A stretch of DNA of 39,129 nucleotides from Deltaproteobacteria bacterium Ga0077550 (GTDB lineage Bacteria > Myxococcota_A > Polyangia > Nannocystales > Nannocystaceae), in contig LNFB01000376.1 in NCBI GenBank assembly GCA_001464385.1, forward strand, positions 1 to 39,129. Reading direction: 5' to 3'. The position numbers and the translations under genes are program-made. The notes beneath the pieces are model-generated. The model ran no database searches and was not told the DNA's origin. It saw only the letters and a program-made list of their open reading frames with translations. This document shows, piece after piece, positions 21,991 through 29,696 of this stretch. Within the stretch, counting starts at the first letter, position 1. Each line of letters opens with the position of its first letter.

Positions 21991-23548
21991 GGCCCGCGAG
22001 GCGGCCCGCGAGGCGACCCCGGACCGCGCGTCCGAGCGTATCGTCGACGTCGGCGCGCTCGTGCACGAGCTGCGGCTGCGTCGCCGCGAGGGCCAGCGCG
22101 TCACGCTGGTGCACGGCGAGTTCGCCGACGCCGAGCAGATCGATCGCGCGCTGCTGCGGGGCGTCCGCGCCAGCTCCGATCTGATCGTCGCGACGATCCC
22201 CACCGACCACGCGCTCGGTCGCGATGGCGTCCCGTCGCTCGCTGCCCGCCTGGCGCTGGCCGCCGCGATCCCCGAGATCGACTTCGTGGCCGCGGTCGAT
22301 GCCATCGGCGCCGCGACCTCGATCCTGCTGCTCGAGCCCGACATCTACGCCGTCTCGACCACGGGCGATCACCAGGGCCCCACCCACGGTGAGCTCGACG
22401 CGCTGTCGAAGACCGGCGGCGAGCTGTACACGCTCAGCCGGCGCGGCGACGCGGTGATCGAGTGGCGTCAGCGCCCCGAGCCGGGCGCGCGCGAGCGCCT
22501 GCGCTTCGCCGCCGACATCGCCCAGCGCATCGGCATGTCCGGTCTGCTCGCCGGCCTCGAGTCCCTGCGGGGCCTCCGGGTCGCGGTGGTCGGCGAGACG
22601 ATCATCGACGAGTACGCCTACTGCGACGCGATCGGAAAGTCCGGCAAGGAGCCGATCATCGTCAATCGCTTCCTGCGCTGCGATGCCCAGGGCGGCGGCG
22701 TGCTCGCGGTGGCCAACCACCTCGCGGACTTCTGCGGGCACGTCGAGATCGTCAGCGCGCTGGGCTCGATCGACCGCCGCGAGGAGTTCGTGCGCCTGGC
22801 CCTGCGCCCGGGCATCACGCCGACGTTCATCACCAAGACCGACGCGCCGACCATCGTCAAGCGCCGCTACATCGACGCGTACTCCCACGCGAAGATGATG
22901 GGCGTCTATCACATGGACACCTCGCCGCTGACGGGCGCGGACGAGGACGCGTTCGTCGCGGCGCTCGAGCCCGCGCTCGCCCGCTGCGACGTGGTGATCG
23001 TCGCCGACTACGGCCACGGACTCATCACCCGCCGCGGCGTCGATCTGCTGTGCGACCGCGCGCGGTTCCTCGCGGTGAACACCCAGCTGAACGCGGCCAA
23101 CGCCGGCTACCACGTGCTGTCCAAGTATCCGCGGGCCGACTTCGCGTGCCTGCACGAGGGCGAGCTGCGGATGGACGCCCGCGATCTCCGGGCCGAGCTG
23201 CCGGCCCTGCTCGAGAGCACCGCGATGCGCATGGGCGCGCGCGCCGTGATGGCGACGCAGGGCAAGAGCGGCACCTCGCTGTTCACCCGGCACCGCGGCG
23301 TCTTCCGCTGCCCGGCGCTCGCGACCACCGTGCTCGAGCGCATCGGCGCCGGCGATGCGGTGCTCGCCCTGTCGTCGGTCGCGACCGCGGCCGGCCTCGC
23401 GCCCGAGCTCGTCAGCGTGCTCGGCAACCTCGCGGGCGCGCAGATGGTCGCCGTGATGGGCAACAGCGCCTCGATCCGCAAGTCGCGGCTCGTCGAGAGC
23501 GCCCGTCACCTCCTCGCCTCGGCCGGGATCGGAGAGCCGACGCCGTGA
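21977..23548 (+). CDS. HldE-like protein: dead nucleotidyltransferase domain plus PfkB heptose kinase
   Basis: A 523-residue fusion. Residues ~35-175 are homologous to the HldE nucleotidyltransferase domain (VTLVHGEFADAEQ, ASSDLIVATIPTD, AARLALAAAIPEIDFVAAV, LLLEPDIYAV, GGELYTL) but the catalytic HxGH stretch, normally GxFDxLHxGH, has become FADAEQIDRA. So nucleotidyl transfer is not expected. Residues ~195-510 are an intact PfkB/ribokinase-type kinase: RVAVVGETIIDEYAY, QGGGVLAVANHLADF, VVIVADYGHGLI and the catalytic ERIGAGDAV with its Asp. Domain order is the reverse of E. coli HldE. It most likely phosphorylates the C1 of a heptose-7-phosphate-type sugar, with the activating step handed to the separate nucleotidyltransferase at 24126. 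Overlaps gmhB by 4 nt. Confidence 0.87.
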   Translation: MPTTEAREAAREATPDRASERIVDVGALVHELRLRRREGQRVTLVHGEFADAEQIDRALLRGVRASSDLIVATIPTDHALGRDGVPSLAARLALAAAIPEIDFVAAVDAIGAATSILLLEPDIYAVSTTGDHQGPTHGELDALSKTGGELYTLSRRGDAVIEWRQRPEPGARERLRFAADIAQRIGMSGLLAGLESLRGLRVAVVGETIIDEYAYCDAIGKSGKEPIIVNRFLRCDAQGGGVLAVANHLADFCGHVEIVSALGSIDRREEFVRLALRPGITPTFITKTDAPTIVKRRYIDAYSHAKMMGVYHMDTSPLTGADEDAFVAALEPALARCDVVIVADYGHGLITRRGVDLLCDRARFLAVNTQLNAANAGYHVLSKYPRADFACLHEGELRMDARDLRAELPALLESTAMRMGARAVMATQGKSGTSLFTRHRGVFRCPALATTVLERIGAGDAVLALSSVATAAGLAPELVSVLGNLAGAQMVAVMGNSASIRKSRLVESARHLLASAGIGEPTP

Positions 23549-24129
23549 CCGGGCGCGCCGCCGTGTTCCTCGATCGCGACGGCGTCCTCGTCGAGGACAC
23601 GGGCGCGCTCGTCCACGCCGACGACGTCCGCGTCCTACCCGGGGTCATCGAGGCCCTGGTGTCGCTGCGCGAGCACGGCCTCGCGCTCGTGGTCGTCAGC
23701 AATCAGACCGTCGTGGCCCGCGGCCTCGCCGGCGAGGACGACGTGATCGCGGTGCAGCTCGCCATCGAGTCGCGCCTCGTCGCCGCGGGCGCGCCGGCGT
23801 TCGACGACTTCCTGTTCTGCCCGCACCACCCGAGCGCGACCGATCCGGCGTACCGCGTCGCGTGCGACTGCCGCAAGCCGGCGCCCGGGCTGATCCTGCG
23901 CGCCTGTGCGCGGCACGGCATCGATCCGCGGCGCAGCGTGATGGTGGGCGATCGACCCTCTGACCTCGCCGCGGGGGCGCAGGCCGGCTGCCGCACGGTG
24001 TGGGTCCAGACCGGCCGCCACGCCGACGCGCCGATCGAGACCACCTCGCCGTTCGCGACGCCGACCGCCGATCACGTCTGCGACGGTCTGTGCGCCGCGG
24101 CGCGGTGGATCACCGGGAGGGCCGCATGA
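23545..24129 (+). CDS. gmhB: D-glycero-D-manno-heptose 1,7-bisphosphate 7-phosphatase (GmhB-like)
   Basis: A 194-residue HAD-superfamily phosphatase. Motif I is AVFLDRDGVL, motif II is in VVVSNQTVVARG (Thr/Ser with N-Q), and motif III/IV is CRKPAPGLI with VMVGDRPSDLAAGAQAG. The zinc-binding insert FCPHHPSAT...ACDC (C-x-H-H...C-x-C) is the mark of GmhB-type enzymes, which remove the 7-phosphate of heptose 1,7-bisphosphate to give heptose 1-phosphate. The GTG at 23545 overlaps the kinase stop as GTGA; a downstream start would cut motif I. It sits between kinase and nucleotidyltransferase, the pathway order. Which C1 anomer it prefers cannot be told. Confidence 0.93.
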   Translation: MTGRAAVFLDRDGVLVEDTGALVHADDVRVLPGVIEALVSLREHGLALVVVSNQTVVARGLAGEDDVIAVQLAIESRLVAAGAPAFDDFLFCPHHPSATDPAYRVACDCRKPAPGLILRACARHGIDPRRSVMVGDRPSDLAAGAQAGCRTVWVQTGRHADAPIETTSPFATPTADHVCDGLCAAARWITGRAA

Positions 24130-24857
24130 AGGCGCTGGTCCTGTGCGCGGGCTACGGCCGCCGCCTCGGCGATCTCACCCGCGATCGGCCCAAGCCGCTG
24201 CTCGAGGTCGGCGAACACGCGATCGTCGAGCACATCCTCGCGCGGCTCGCCGCCGCGGGCTTCGACGACGTGTGGATCAACCTCCACCACCACGCCGCGC
24301 AGTTCCCCGCGCGCCTCGGGGACGGCAGCGCGTGGGGCCTGCGGATCCACTGGCTGCTCGAGACCGAGCCGATGGGCACCGCGGGCACCGTGTCGAGCGC
24401 GCGCACGCAGGTCGGAGACGCGCCACTGCTCGTGCACTACGGCGACATCCTCACCGATCACGATCTCGCCGGGCTGATGGCCGCGCACCGCGACACCGAC
24501 GCGTGGGCGACGATCCTCGTGCACGATCGCCCCGGCTCGAACAGCGTCGCCGTGCTCGGCGAGGGCGACCGCGTCGAGACCTTCCTCGAGCGCCCGAGCA
24601 TCCCCGTGATCGGCGCGCAACAGTGGGCCTTCTCGGGGATCTGCGTGCTCTCGCCGTCGGCCCAGGCCGGCATCCCCCGCGGCGGCCGCCCCGATCTGCC
24701 GGCCCACGTGTTCCCGGTGCTCGCCGAGCGCGGACTCCTGTTCGCCCAGCGGCTCGCCGGATTCCGCTGCGCCATCGACTCGCCCGAACGCCTCGATCTC
24801 GCCCGCCGCGCCCTCGCGAGCGGCGCCTTCGTCCCGACCCCGAGGAGACGCCCATGA
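24126..24857 (+). CDS. Sugar-1-phosphate nucleotidyltransferase (HddC/RmlA type)
   Basis: A 243-residue nucleotidyltransferase. It starts LVLCAGYGRRLGDLTRDRPKPLLEV, here given in two parts: LCAGYGRRLG, then RPKPLLEV, the signature of the RmlA/HddC/GlmU group, followed by ETEPMGTAGTV and VHYGDILTD (catalytic Asp). The same group includes HddC, which makes GDP-D-glycero-D-manno-heptose. Base preference (GDP, ADP, UDP or CDP) cannot be read. It fits the missing activating activity of the HldE-like fusion two genes upstream. ATG 24126 overlaps the gmhB stop (ATGA); it overlaps the isomerase gene by 4 nt. Confidence 0.87.
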   Translation: MKALVLCAGYGRRLGDLTRDRPKPLLEVGEHAIVEHILARLAAAGFDDVWINLHHHAAQFPARLGDGSAWGLRIHWLLETEPMGTAGTVSSARTQVGDAPLLVHYGDILTDHDLAGLMAAHRDTDAWATILVHDRPGSNSVAVLGEGDRVETFLERPSIPVIGAQQWAFSGICVLSPSAQAGIPRGGRPDLPAHVFPVLAERGLLFAQRLAGFRCAIDSPERLDLARRALASGAFVPTPRRRP

Positions 24858-25501
24858 CCGCGCTATTGAGCATCGACCCGCTCGTCTGCCAAGACCTCTT
24901 CATCGAGAGCTACCTCGCGCAGTTCCACGAGGCCGTGCGTCGCGTGTCGATCGCCGAGATCAACCGCGCCAACCACACGCTGCTCGCGGCGTTCGAGCGC
25001 GGTGCGTGGGTGTTCGTCGCCGGCAACGGCGGCAGCGCCTCGCTCGCGAGCCACCTCGCCTGCGACCTCGAGAAGACCGTGAGCGGCAAGGACCCGCGCT
25101 CGGCCAAGAAGCGCTTCCGCGTGCAGTCGCTGGTCGACAACGTCGCCCGGCTCACCGCGTGGGCCAACGACGAGACCTACGACTGCGTGTTCTCGGAGCC
25201 GCTGCGCAACCAGGCCAGCGCCAACGACGTGCTCGTGGTCGTGTCGGCCAGTGGCAACTCACCCAACGTCCTCGCCGCCCTCGAGACCGCCCGCGATCTC
25301 GATATGGTCACGATCGGCTGCCTCGGCTTCGACGGGGGCAAGGCCGCCGCGCTGTGCGACGTGCCGCTGCTCGTGCCGGTCGCCGACTACGGGATCGTCG
25401 AGGGGGCCCACGGCGTCCTCGCGCACCTGATGACGAGCTGGCTGACGCGCGCGGTCGACCGTCTGCGCATGCACGCCGCGCAGGATGGAGGTGCGCGATG
25501 A
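24854..25501 (+). CDS. gmhA: SIS-domain sugar-phosphate isomerase (GmhA-like)
   Basis: A 215-residue SIS-domain protein. FVAGNGGSASLASHLACDLEKT is the phosphate-binding loop, given here in two parts (FVAGNGGSASL, then HLACDLEKT); VVVSASGNSPNVLAAL is the second SIS Ser/Asn loop, and VEGAHGVLAHL holds the His (His186) used for ring opening in GmhA. The usual catalytic Glu (in AAEL) is Asp71 here (ACDL). GmhA converts sedoheptulose 7-phosphate to D-glycero-D-manno-heptose 7-phosphate, the first step before the kinase in this operon. The start is ATG 24854, overlapping the nucleotidyltransferase stop. The gene symbol is by homology; Glu-to-Asp could change the substrate or lower activity. Confidence 0.82.
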   Translation: MTALLSIDPLVCQDLFIESYLAQFHEAVRRVSIAEINRANHTLLAAFERGAWVFVAGNGGSASLASHLACDLEKTVSGKDPRSAKKRFRVQSLVDNVARLTAWANDETYDCVFSEPLRNQASANDVLVVVSASGNSPNVLAALETARDLDMVTIGCLGFDGGKAAALCDVPLLVPVADYGIVEGAHGVLAHLMTSWLTRAVDRLRMHAAQDGGAR

Positions 25502-26490
25502 ACCGCTTCCGCCACGTGCTCGTCACCGGCGGCGCGGGCTACGTCGGGGCGGCGCTCGTGCCCGCGCTGCTCGCCCGCGGCTACGCGGTCACGGTGCTCG
25601 ATCTCTACCTCTACGGCACCGAGATCTTCGCCGAGCACCGCGGCCCCGCGCTGCGCGAGGTCGTCGGCGACATCCGCGACCCGGAGGTCGTCGCCTGGGC
25701 CCTGGACGGCGTCGACGCCGTCATCCACCTCGCGTGCATCTCCAACGACCCGTCGTACGACCTCGATCCGGCGCTCGGCCGCTCGATCAACTACGACGCG
25801 TTCCGCCCGCTGGTGCGCGCGGCCAAGGCCGCCGGCGTGCAGCGCTTCGTGTACGCGTCGTCGTCGAGCGTCTACGGCGTCAAGGCCGAGCGCGACGTCC
25901 ACGAGGATCTGCCGCTCGAGCCGCTGACCGACTACTCGAAGTACAAGGCGCTGTGCGAGGACATCCTCGCCGAGGAGCGCGCGCCCGGCTTCACCACGGT
26001 GACCGTGCGGCCGTCGACGGTGTGCGGGTGGTCGCCGCGTCTGCGGCTCGACCTCGTCGTCAACATCCTCGCCGCGCACGCCTGGCACAACCGCAAGATC
26101 CGGGTCTTCGGCGGCGACCAGATGCGGCCGAACATCCACATCGCCGACATGGTCGGCGTGTACCTCGACCTGCTCGACCAGCCCGAAGAGGCGATCGACG
26201 GCGACGTGTTCAACGCCGGCTACGAGAACCGCACCGTGAACGAGCTCGCGAGCCTGGTGCGCGACACGGTCGGCGGCCCCATCGACATCGAGGTCGTGCC
26301 CACCGACGACAACCGCAGCTACCACGTGTCGTCGGCGAAGATGCGGCGGGTGCTCGGCTTCGTGCCGCGCTTCACCATCGAGGACGCCGTCCGCGATCTG
26401 TGCGGGGCGTTTGCCGCCGGCAAGGTCGGCGCGATGAACGATCCGCAGTACCACAACATCCAGCGCATGCGGGACGCCAACCTGCGATGA
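25498..26490 (+). CDS. Second NAD-dependent sugar epimerase/dehydratase
   Basis: A 330-residue extended SDR. HVLVTGGAGYVGAAL is the NAD site, VIHLACISNDPSYDLD follows, the catalytic Ser is in YASSSSVYGV and the Tyr-Lys pair is YSKYK. Then VRPSTVCGWSPRLRLDL, MRPNIHIADMVGVYLDLL and VFNAGYENRTVNELA form the sugar-nucleotide-binding half. Only the general fold is shared with the epimerase at 20983, so the two probably act at different steps. RPSTVCG and NDPSYD resemble enzymes that act on GDP- or UDP-sugars such as heptose 3,5- or 4,6-modifying ones, but no exact reaction can be given. ATG 25498 overlaps the isomerase stop; it overlaps the E1 alpha gene by 4 nt. Confidence 0.9.
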   Translation: MNRFRHVLVTGGAGYVGAALVPALLARGYAVTVLDLYLYGTEIFAEHRGPALREVVGDIRDPEVVAWALDGVDAVIHLACISNDPSYDLDPALGRSINYDAFRPLVRAAKAAGVQRFVYASSSSVYGVKAERDVHEDLPLEPLTDYSKYKALCEDILAEERAPGFTTVTVRPSTVCGWSPRLRLDLVVNILAAHAWHNRKIRVFGGDQMRPNIHIADMVGVYLDLLDQPEEAIDGDVFNAGYENRTVNELASLVRDTVGGPIDIEVVPTDDNRSYHVSSAKMRRVLGFVPRFTIEDAVRDLCGAFAAGKVGAMNDPQYHNIQRMRDANLR

Positions 26491-27497
26491 CCGACACGAC
26501 CACCACGACCCTGAGCGTCGTCACCGATGAACCGACGCGACTCGAGCTGTTCCGCAGCATGCTGCGAATCCGGCGGATCGAGGAGGAGATCGCCCGCCGC
26601 TACGGCGAGCAGCGCATGCGTTGCCCCGTGCACCTGTCGGTGGGCCAGGAGGCCGCGGCGGTCGGCACGTGCTCGGCGCTGCGCCCCACCGACCAGATCG
26701 TCAGCACCCACCGCTGCCACGGCCACTACCTGGCCAAGGGCGGCGATCTGCGGGCCATGATCGCCGAGCTCTACGGCAAGGCGACCGGGTGCTGCGGTGG
26801 CCGTGGCGGATCGATGCACCTGTTCGACCCGGCCGCGGGCGTGCTCGCGAGCGTGCCGATCGTCGGCAGCAACGTGCCGATCGGCGTCGGCGCGGCGCTC
26901 ACCGCCAAGCAGCGCCGACGCCCCGACGTCGCGGTCGCGTTCTTCGGCGACGGCGCCTTCGAGGAGGGCGTCGTGCACGAGGCGGCGAACTTCGCCGGCT
27001 GCCACCGCCTGCCGATGATCTTCGTGCTCGAGAACAACCTCTACTCGGTCTACACGCCGGTGGACCAGCGCCAGCCGGCGCGCGCGGGTGAACAGCCGAT
27101 GGCGGGCTTCGCCCAGACCCACGGGCTGGCGGCCGAGCACGCCGACGGCAACGACGTCGTCGCGGTGCACGAGGCGATGGGCCGCGCGGTGGTCCGGGCC
27201 CGACGCGGCGACGGTCCGTCGCTGCTGGTCGTCGACACCTACCGATTCCTCGAGCACTGCGGGGCGAGCGACGACGATCACCTGGGGTATCGGCCCGTCG
27301 GCGAGCTCGCGACGTGGCGCGATCGCTGCCCGGTGGCGGGCACGCGCGCCGCCCTGCGCGACGCCGGCCTGCTCGACGTCGCCACCGAGCTCGCGATGGA
27401 GTCGGCGATCGTCCGCGAGATCGACGAGGCCTTCGCCGCCGCCGATGCGGCGCCCTACCCTGCCGCGCACACGGCGATGGAGGCGGTCCATGCCTGA
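26487..27497 (+). CDS. Thiamine-diphosphate E1-type dehydrogenase, alpha subunit
   Basis: A 336-residue protein of the pyruvate/branched-chain dehydrogenase E1 alpha family. Sequence hallmarks: MRIRRIEEEIARRYGEQ-like opening (LRIRRIEEEIARRYG), HLSVGQEAAAVG, HRCHGHYLAKGGD, the phosphate loop GGRGGSMHLFDP, IVGSNVPIGVGAAL, and the ThDP motif GDG (154-156) through NN (183-184). A 2-oxo acid decarboxylase such as pyruvate dehydrogenase uses this subunit with E1 beta. No lipoyl E2 or E3 gene lies in the operon, so the bound hydroxyethyl group must go elsewhere: to a sugar carbonyl, to an acyl acceptor or to an electron acceptor. Overlaps the E1 beta gene by 8 nt. Confidence 0.9.
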   Translation: MTDTTTTTLSVVTDEPTRLELFRSMLRIRRIEEEIARRYGEQRMRCPVHLSVGQEAAAVGTCSALRPTDQIVSTHRCHGHYLAKGGDLRAMIAELYGKATGCCGGRGGSMHLFDPAAGVLASVPIVGSNVPIGVGAALTAKQRRRPDVAVAFFGDGAFEEGVVHEAANFAGCHRLPMIFVLENNLYSVYTPVDQRQPARAGEQPMAGFAQTHGLAAEHADGNDVVAVHEAMGRAVVRARRGDGPSLLVVDTYRFLEHCGASDDDHLGYRPVGELATWRDRCPVAGTRAALRDAGLLDVATELAMESAIVREIDEAFAAADAAPYPAAHTAMEAVHA

Positions 27498-28590
27498 CGC
27501 AGCACGCCAGTCCGCGCCCCGCATCCTCGACGCCGCCGACGCGATCCGCGAGGGCACCGCCCAGGCGATGCGCGCCGACGAGCGCGTGTTCGTGATGGGC
27601 GAGGGCGCCACCGATCCCAAGGGCGTCTTCGGCACGACCACCGGGCTCGTGCAAGAGTTCGGGACCGATCGCGTCATGGAGATGCCGGTGGCCGAGAACG
27701 GCTGGACCGGCGTCGCGATCGGGGCCGCGCTCTGCGGTCAGCGACCGATCCTCGTCCACCAGCGCGTCGAGTTCTCGCTGCTCGCGATGGAGCAGCTGGT
27801 CAACAACGCCGCGAAGATCCACTACGTCTCGGGCGGCCGCCACCGCGCGCCGCTGGTCGTGCGCCTCGTCGTCGGGCGCGGCTGGGGCCAGGGCCCCGCG
27901 CACTCGCAGAGCCTCGAGGCGTTGTTCGCCCACATCCCGGGCTTGAAGGTCGCGATGCCGTCGTCGGCCGCCGACGCCAAAGGCCTGCTGCTCGGCGCCG
28001 TGCAGGACGACGGGCCGGTGATCCTCATCGAGCACCGCTGGGTGCACTACGCCCGCGGCCACGTCGACCCCGAGCCGATCGCGATGCCGCTCGACGGCCC
28101 GCGTCAGCTGCGATCGGGCGACGACTGCACCGTCGTATCGACGTCGTACATGACGCTCGAGGCGCTGCAGGCCGCCGACGCGCTGGCCGCCGCCGGCTGC
28201 AACGTCGATCTGTTCGATCTGCGGGTGCTCCGGCCGCTGAAGCTCGACGCGATCGTCGCGTCGGTGCGCCGCACCGGGCGGCTCGTCACCGTCGACACCG
28301 GCCACGCGACCTACGGCATCGGCGCGGAGATCGTCGCGCGCGTCACCGCCGAGGCGTTCTCGAGCCTGCGCGCCGCGCCGCAGCGCATCGGGCTGCCAGA
28401 GCACCCGACCCCGAGCGCGCGCACGCTCGCCGAGGCCTACTACCCGCGATCGCCGAAGATCGTCGCGACGATCGGCGACGTCGTCGGCATGCCCAAGGCC
28501 GCGATCGACGAGATCGTCCATCGGCTCGCGGCCGAGCGCGACGCGGTCCCCCTCGACATCCCCCACCCCAGCTTCAAGGGCCCCTTCTGA
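27490..28590 (+). CDS. Thiamine-diphosphate E1-type dehydrogenase, beta subunit (transketolase-like)
   Basis: A 366-residue E1 beta-type subunit. N-terminal pyrimidine-binding domain: AQAMRADERVFVMGEGA, FGTDRVMEMPVAENGWTGVAIG (the Glu in MPVAEN activates ThDP), RVEFSLLAMEQLVNNAAKIHY and QGPAHSQSLEALFAHIPGL. C-terminal transketolase-like domain: GDDCTVVSTSYMTLEAL, VDLFDLRVLRPLKLDAIVAS, RTGRLVTVDTGHATYGIG. It is complete and of normal length. It would form an alpha2beta2 tetramer with the product of the preceding gene. Unlike true PDH operons no E2/E3 follows; sugar aminotransferase genes come next. Start ATG 27490 lies within the end of the alpha gene; stop and next start share one base (TGATG). 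Confidence 0.9.
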   Translation: MPDAARQSAPRILDAADAIREGTAQAMRADERVFVMGEGATDPKGVFGTTTGLVQEFGTDRVMEMPVAENGWTGVAIGAALCGQRPILVHQRVEFSLLAMEQLVNNAAKIHYVSGGRHRAPLVVRLVVGRGWGQGPAHSQSLEALFAHIPGLKVAMPSSAADAKGLLLGAVQDDGPVILIEHRWVHYARGHVDPEPIAMPLDGPRQLRSGDDCTVVSTSYMTLEALQAADALAAAGCNVDLFDLRVLRPLKLDAIVASVRRTGRLVTVDTGHATYGIGAEIVARVTAEAFSSLRAAPQRIGLPEHPTPSARTLAEAYYPRSPKIVATIGDVVGMPKAAIDEIVHRLAAERDAVPLDIPHPSFKGPF

Positions 28591-29696
28591 TGCACGTCCG
28601 CTACTCGTACCTGTCGCAGCAGTTCGCCGACATCGGCGGGCTCATGGCCGAGATCGAGGCGCTGGTGAGGTCCGGTGACTTCACCCTGGGCGAGCCGCTC
28701 GCGCGGTTCGAGGCCAGCTTCGCCGCGCTGCTCGGGGCTCGCCACGCCATCGGCGTCGGCTCCGGCACCGACGCGCTCAAGCTGCCGCTGCGCGCGTTGG
28801 GCATCGGGCCCGGCGACGAGGTCATCACCACGGCGAACACGTTCATCGCCACGGTCGGCGCGATCGCGGAGGTCGGCGCGACGCCGGTGTTCGTCGACTG
28901 CGACGACACCTTCTGCATGGACGTCGGCCAGGTGCAGGCGGCGATCACCCCGCGCACGCGCGCCATCATGCCGGTGCACTACACCGGCTACATGACCGAC
29001 ATGCCGCGACTCGTCGAGATCGCCAAGGGCCACGACCTGCCGATCGTCGAGGACGCGTGCCAGGCGATCCTCGCCGACATCGGCGGCAAGCGGGCGGGCA
29101 CATGGGGCATCGCCGGCGGCTTCTCGCTGCACCCGCTGAAGAACCTCAACGTGTGGGGCGACGGCGGCGTGATCATCACCGACGACGACGCCATGGCCGC
29201 GCAGCTCCGGCTGCTGCGCAACCACGGCATGGTCAACCGCGACGAGATCGCGGTGCTCGGCTACAACTCGCGGCTCGACACGCTGCAGGCCGTCGTCGGC
29301 AACTGGCTCATCCCCCACACCGAGGCGATCGCCCAGGCGCGCATCGACAACGCCGCGTACTACGACGCCGCGCTGGCGGAGATCCCCGGCGTGACCCTGC
29401 CGCCGCGCGGCCCCGGCATGCGCCGCGTGTATCACCTCTACATCGTGTTCGCCGAGGACCGCGACGCCCTGCTGGCGCACTGTCTCGCGAACGGCATCGA
29501 GGCCAAGGTCCACTACCCGATCCCGGTGTACCGCCAGCGCGCGCTCGCCCACCTCGGCCACCGCGAGGGCGACTTCCCGGTCGCCGATCGCCACACGAAG
29601 AACATCATCACGTTCCCCTGCGATCAGCACCTGTCGCGGATCGAGCAGGACCACGTGATCGCGACGGTCCGCGAGTTCTACGGAGCCGCGCGATGA
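28590..29696 (+). CDS. DegT/DnrJ/EryC1 family PLP aminotransferase (1)
   Basis: A 368-residue sugar aminotransferase-type enzyme. GVGSGTDALKLPL binds the PLP phosphate, TANTFIATVGAI follows, Asp is in VEDACQAI, and the PLP Lys184 is in HPLKNLNVWGDGG. RNHGMVNRDEI and LGYNSRLDTLQA are the family's substrate-side strands, and HYPIPVYRQ near the end is typical. Such enzymes transfer an amino group from glutamate to a 3- or 4-keto nucleotide sugar. Unlike many members it has Cys rather than Ala after Asp in the EDACQ motif. It follows the E1 beta gene with a one-base stop/start overlap and overlaps the second DegT gene by 4 nt. Confidence 0.92.
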   Translation: MHVRYSYLSQQFADIGGLMAEIEALVRSGDFTLGEPLARFEASFAALLGARHAIGVGSGTDALKLPLRALGIGPGDEVITTANTFIATVGAIAEVGATPVFVDCDDTFCMDVGQVQAAITPRTRAIMPVHYTGYMTDMPRLVEIAKGHDLPIVEDACQAILADIGGKRAGTWGIAGGFSLHPLKNLNVWGDGGVIITDDDAMAAQLRLLRNHGMVNRDEIAVLGYNSRLDTLQAVVGNWLIPHTEAIAQARIDNAAYYDAALAEIPGVTLPPRGPGMRRVYHLYIVFAEDRDALLAHCLANGIEAKVHYPIPVYRQRALAHLGHREGDFPVADRHTKNIITFPCDQHLSRIEQDHVIATVREFYGAAR

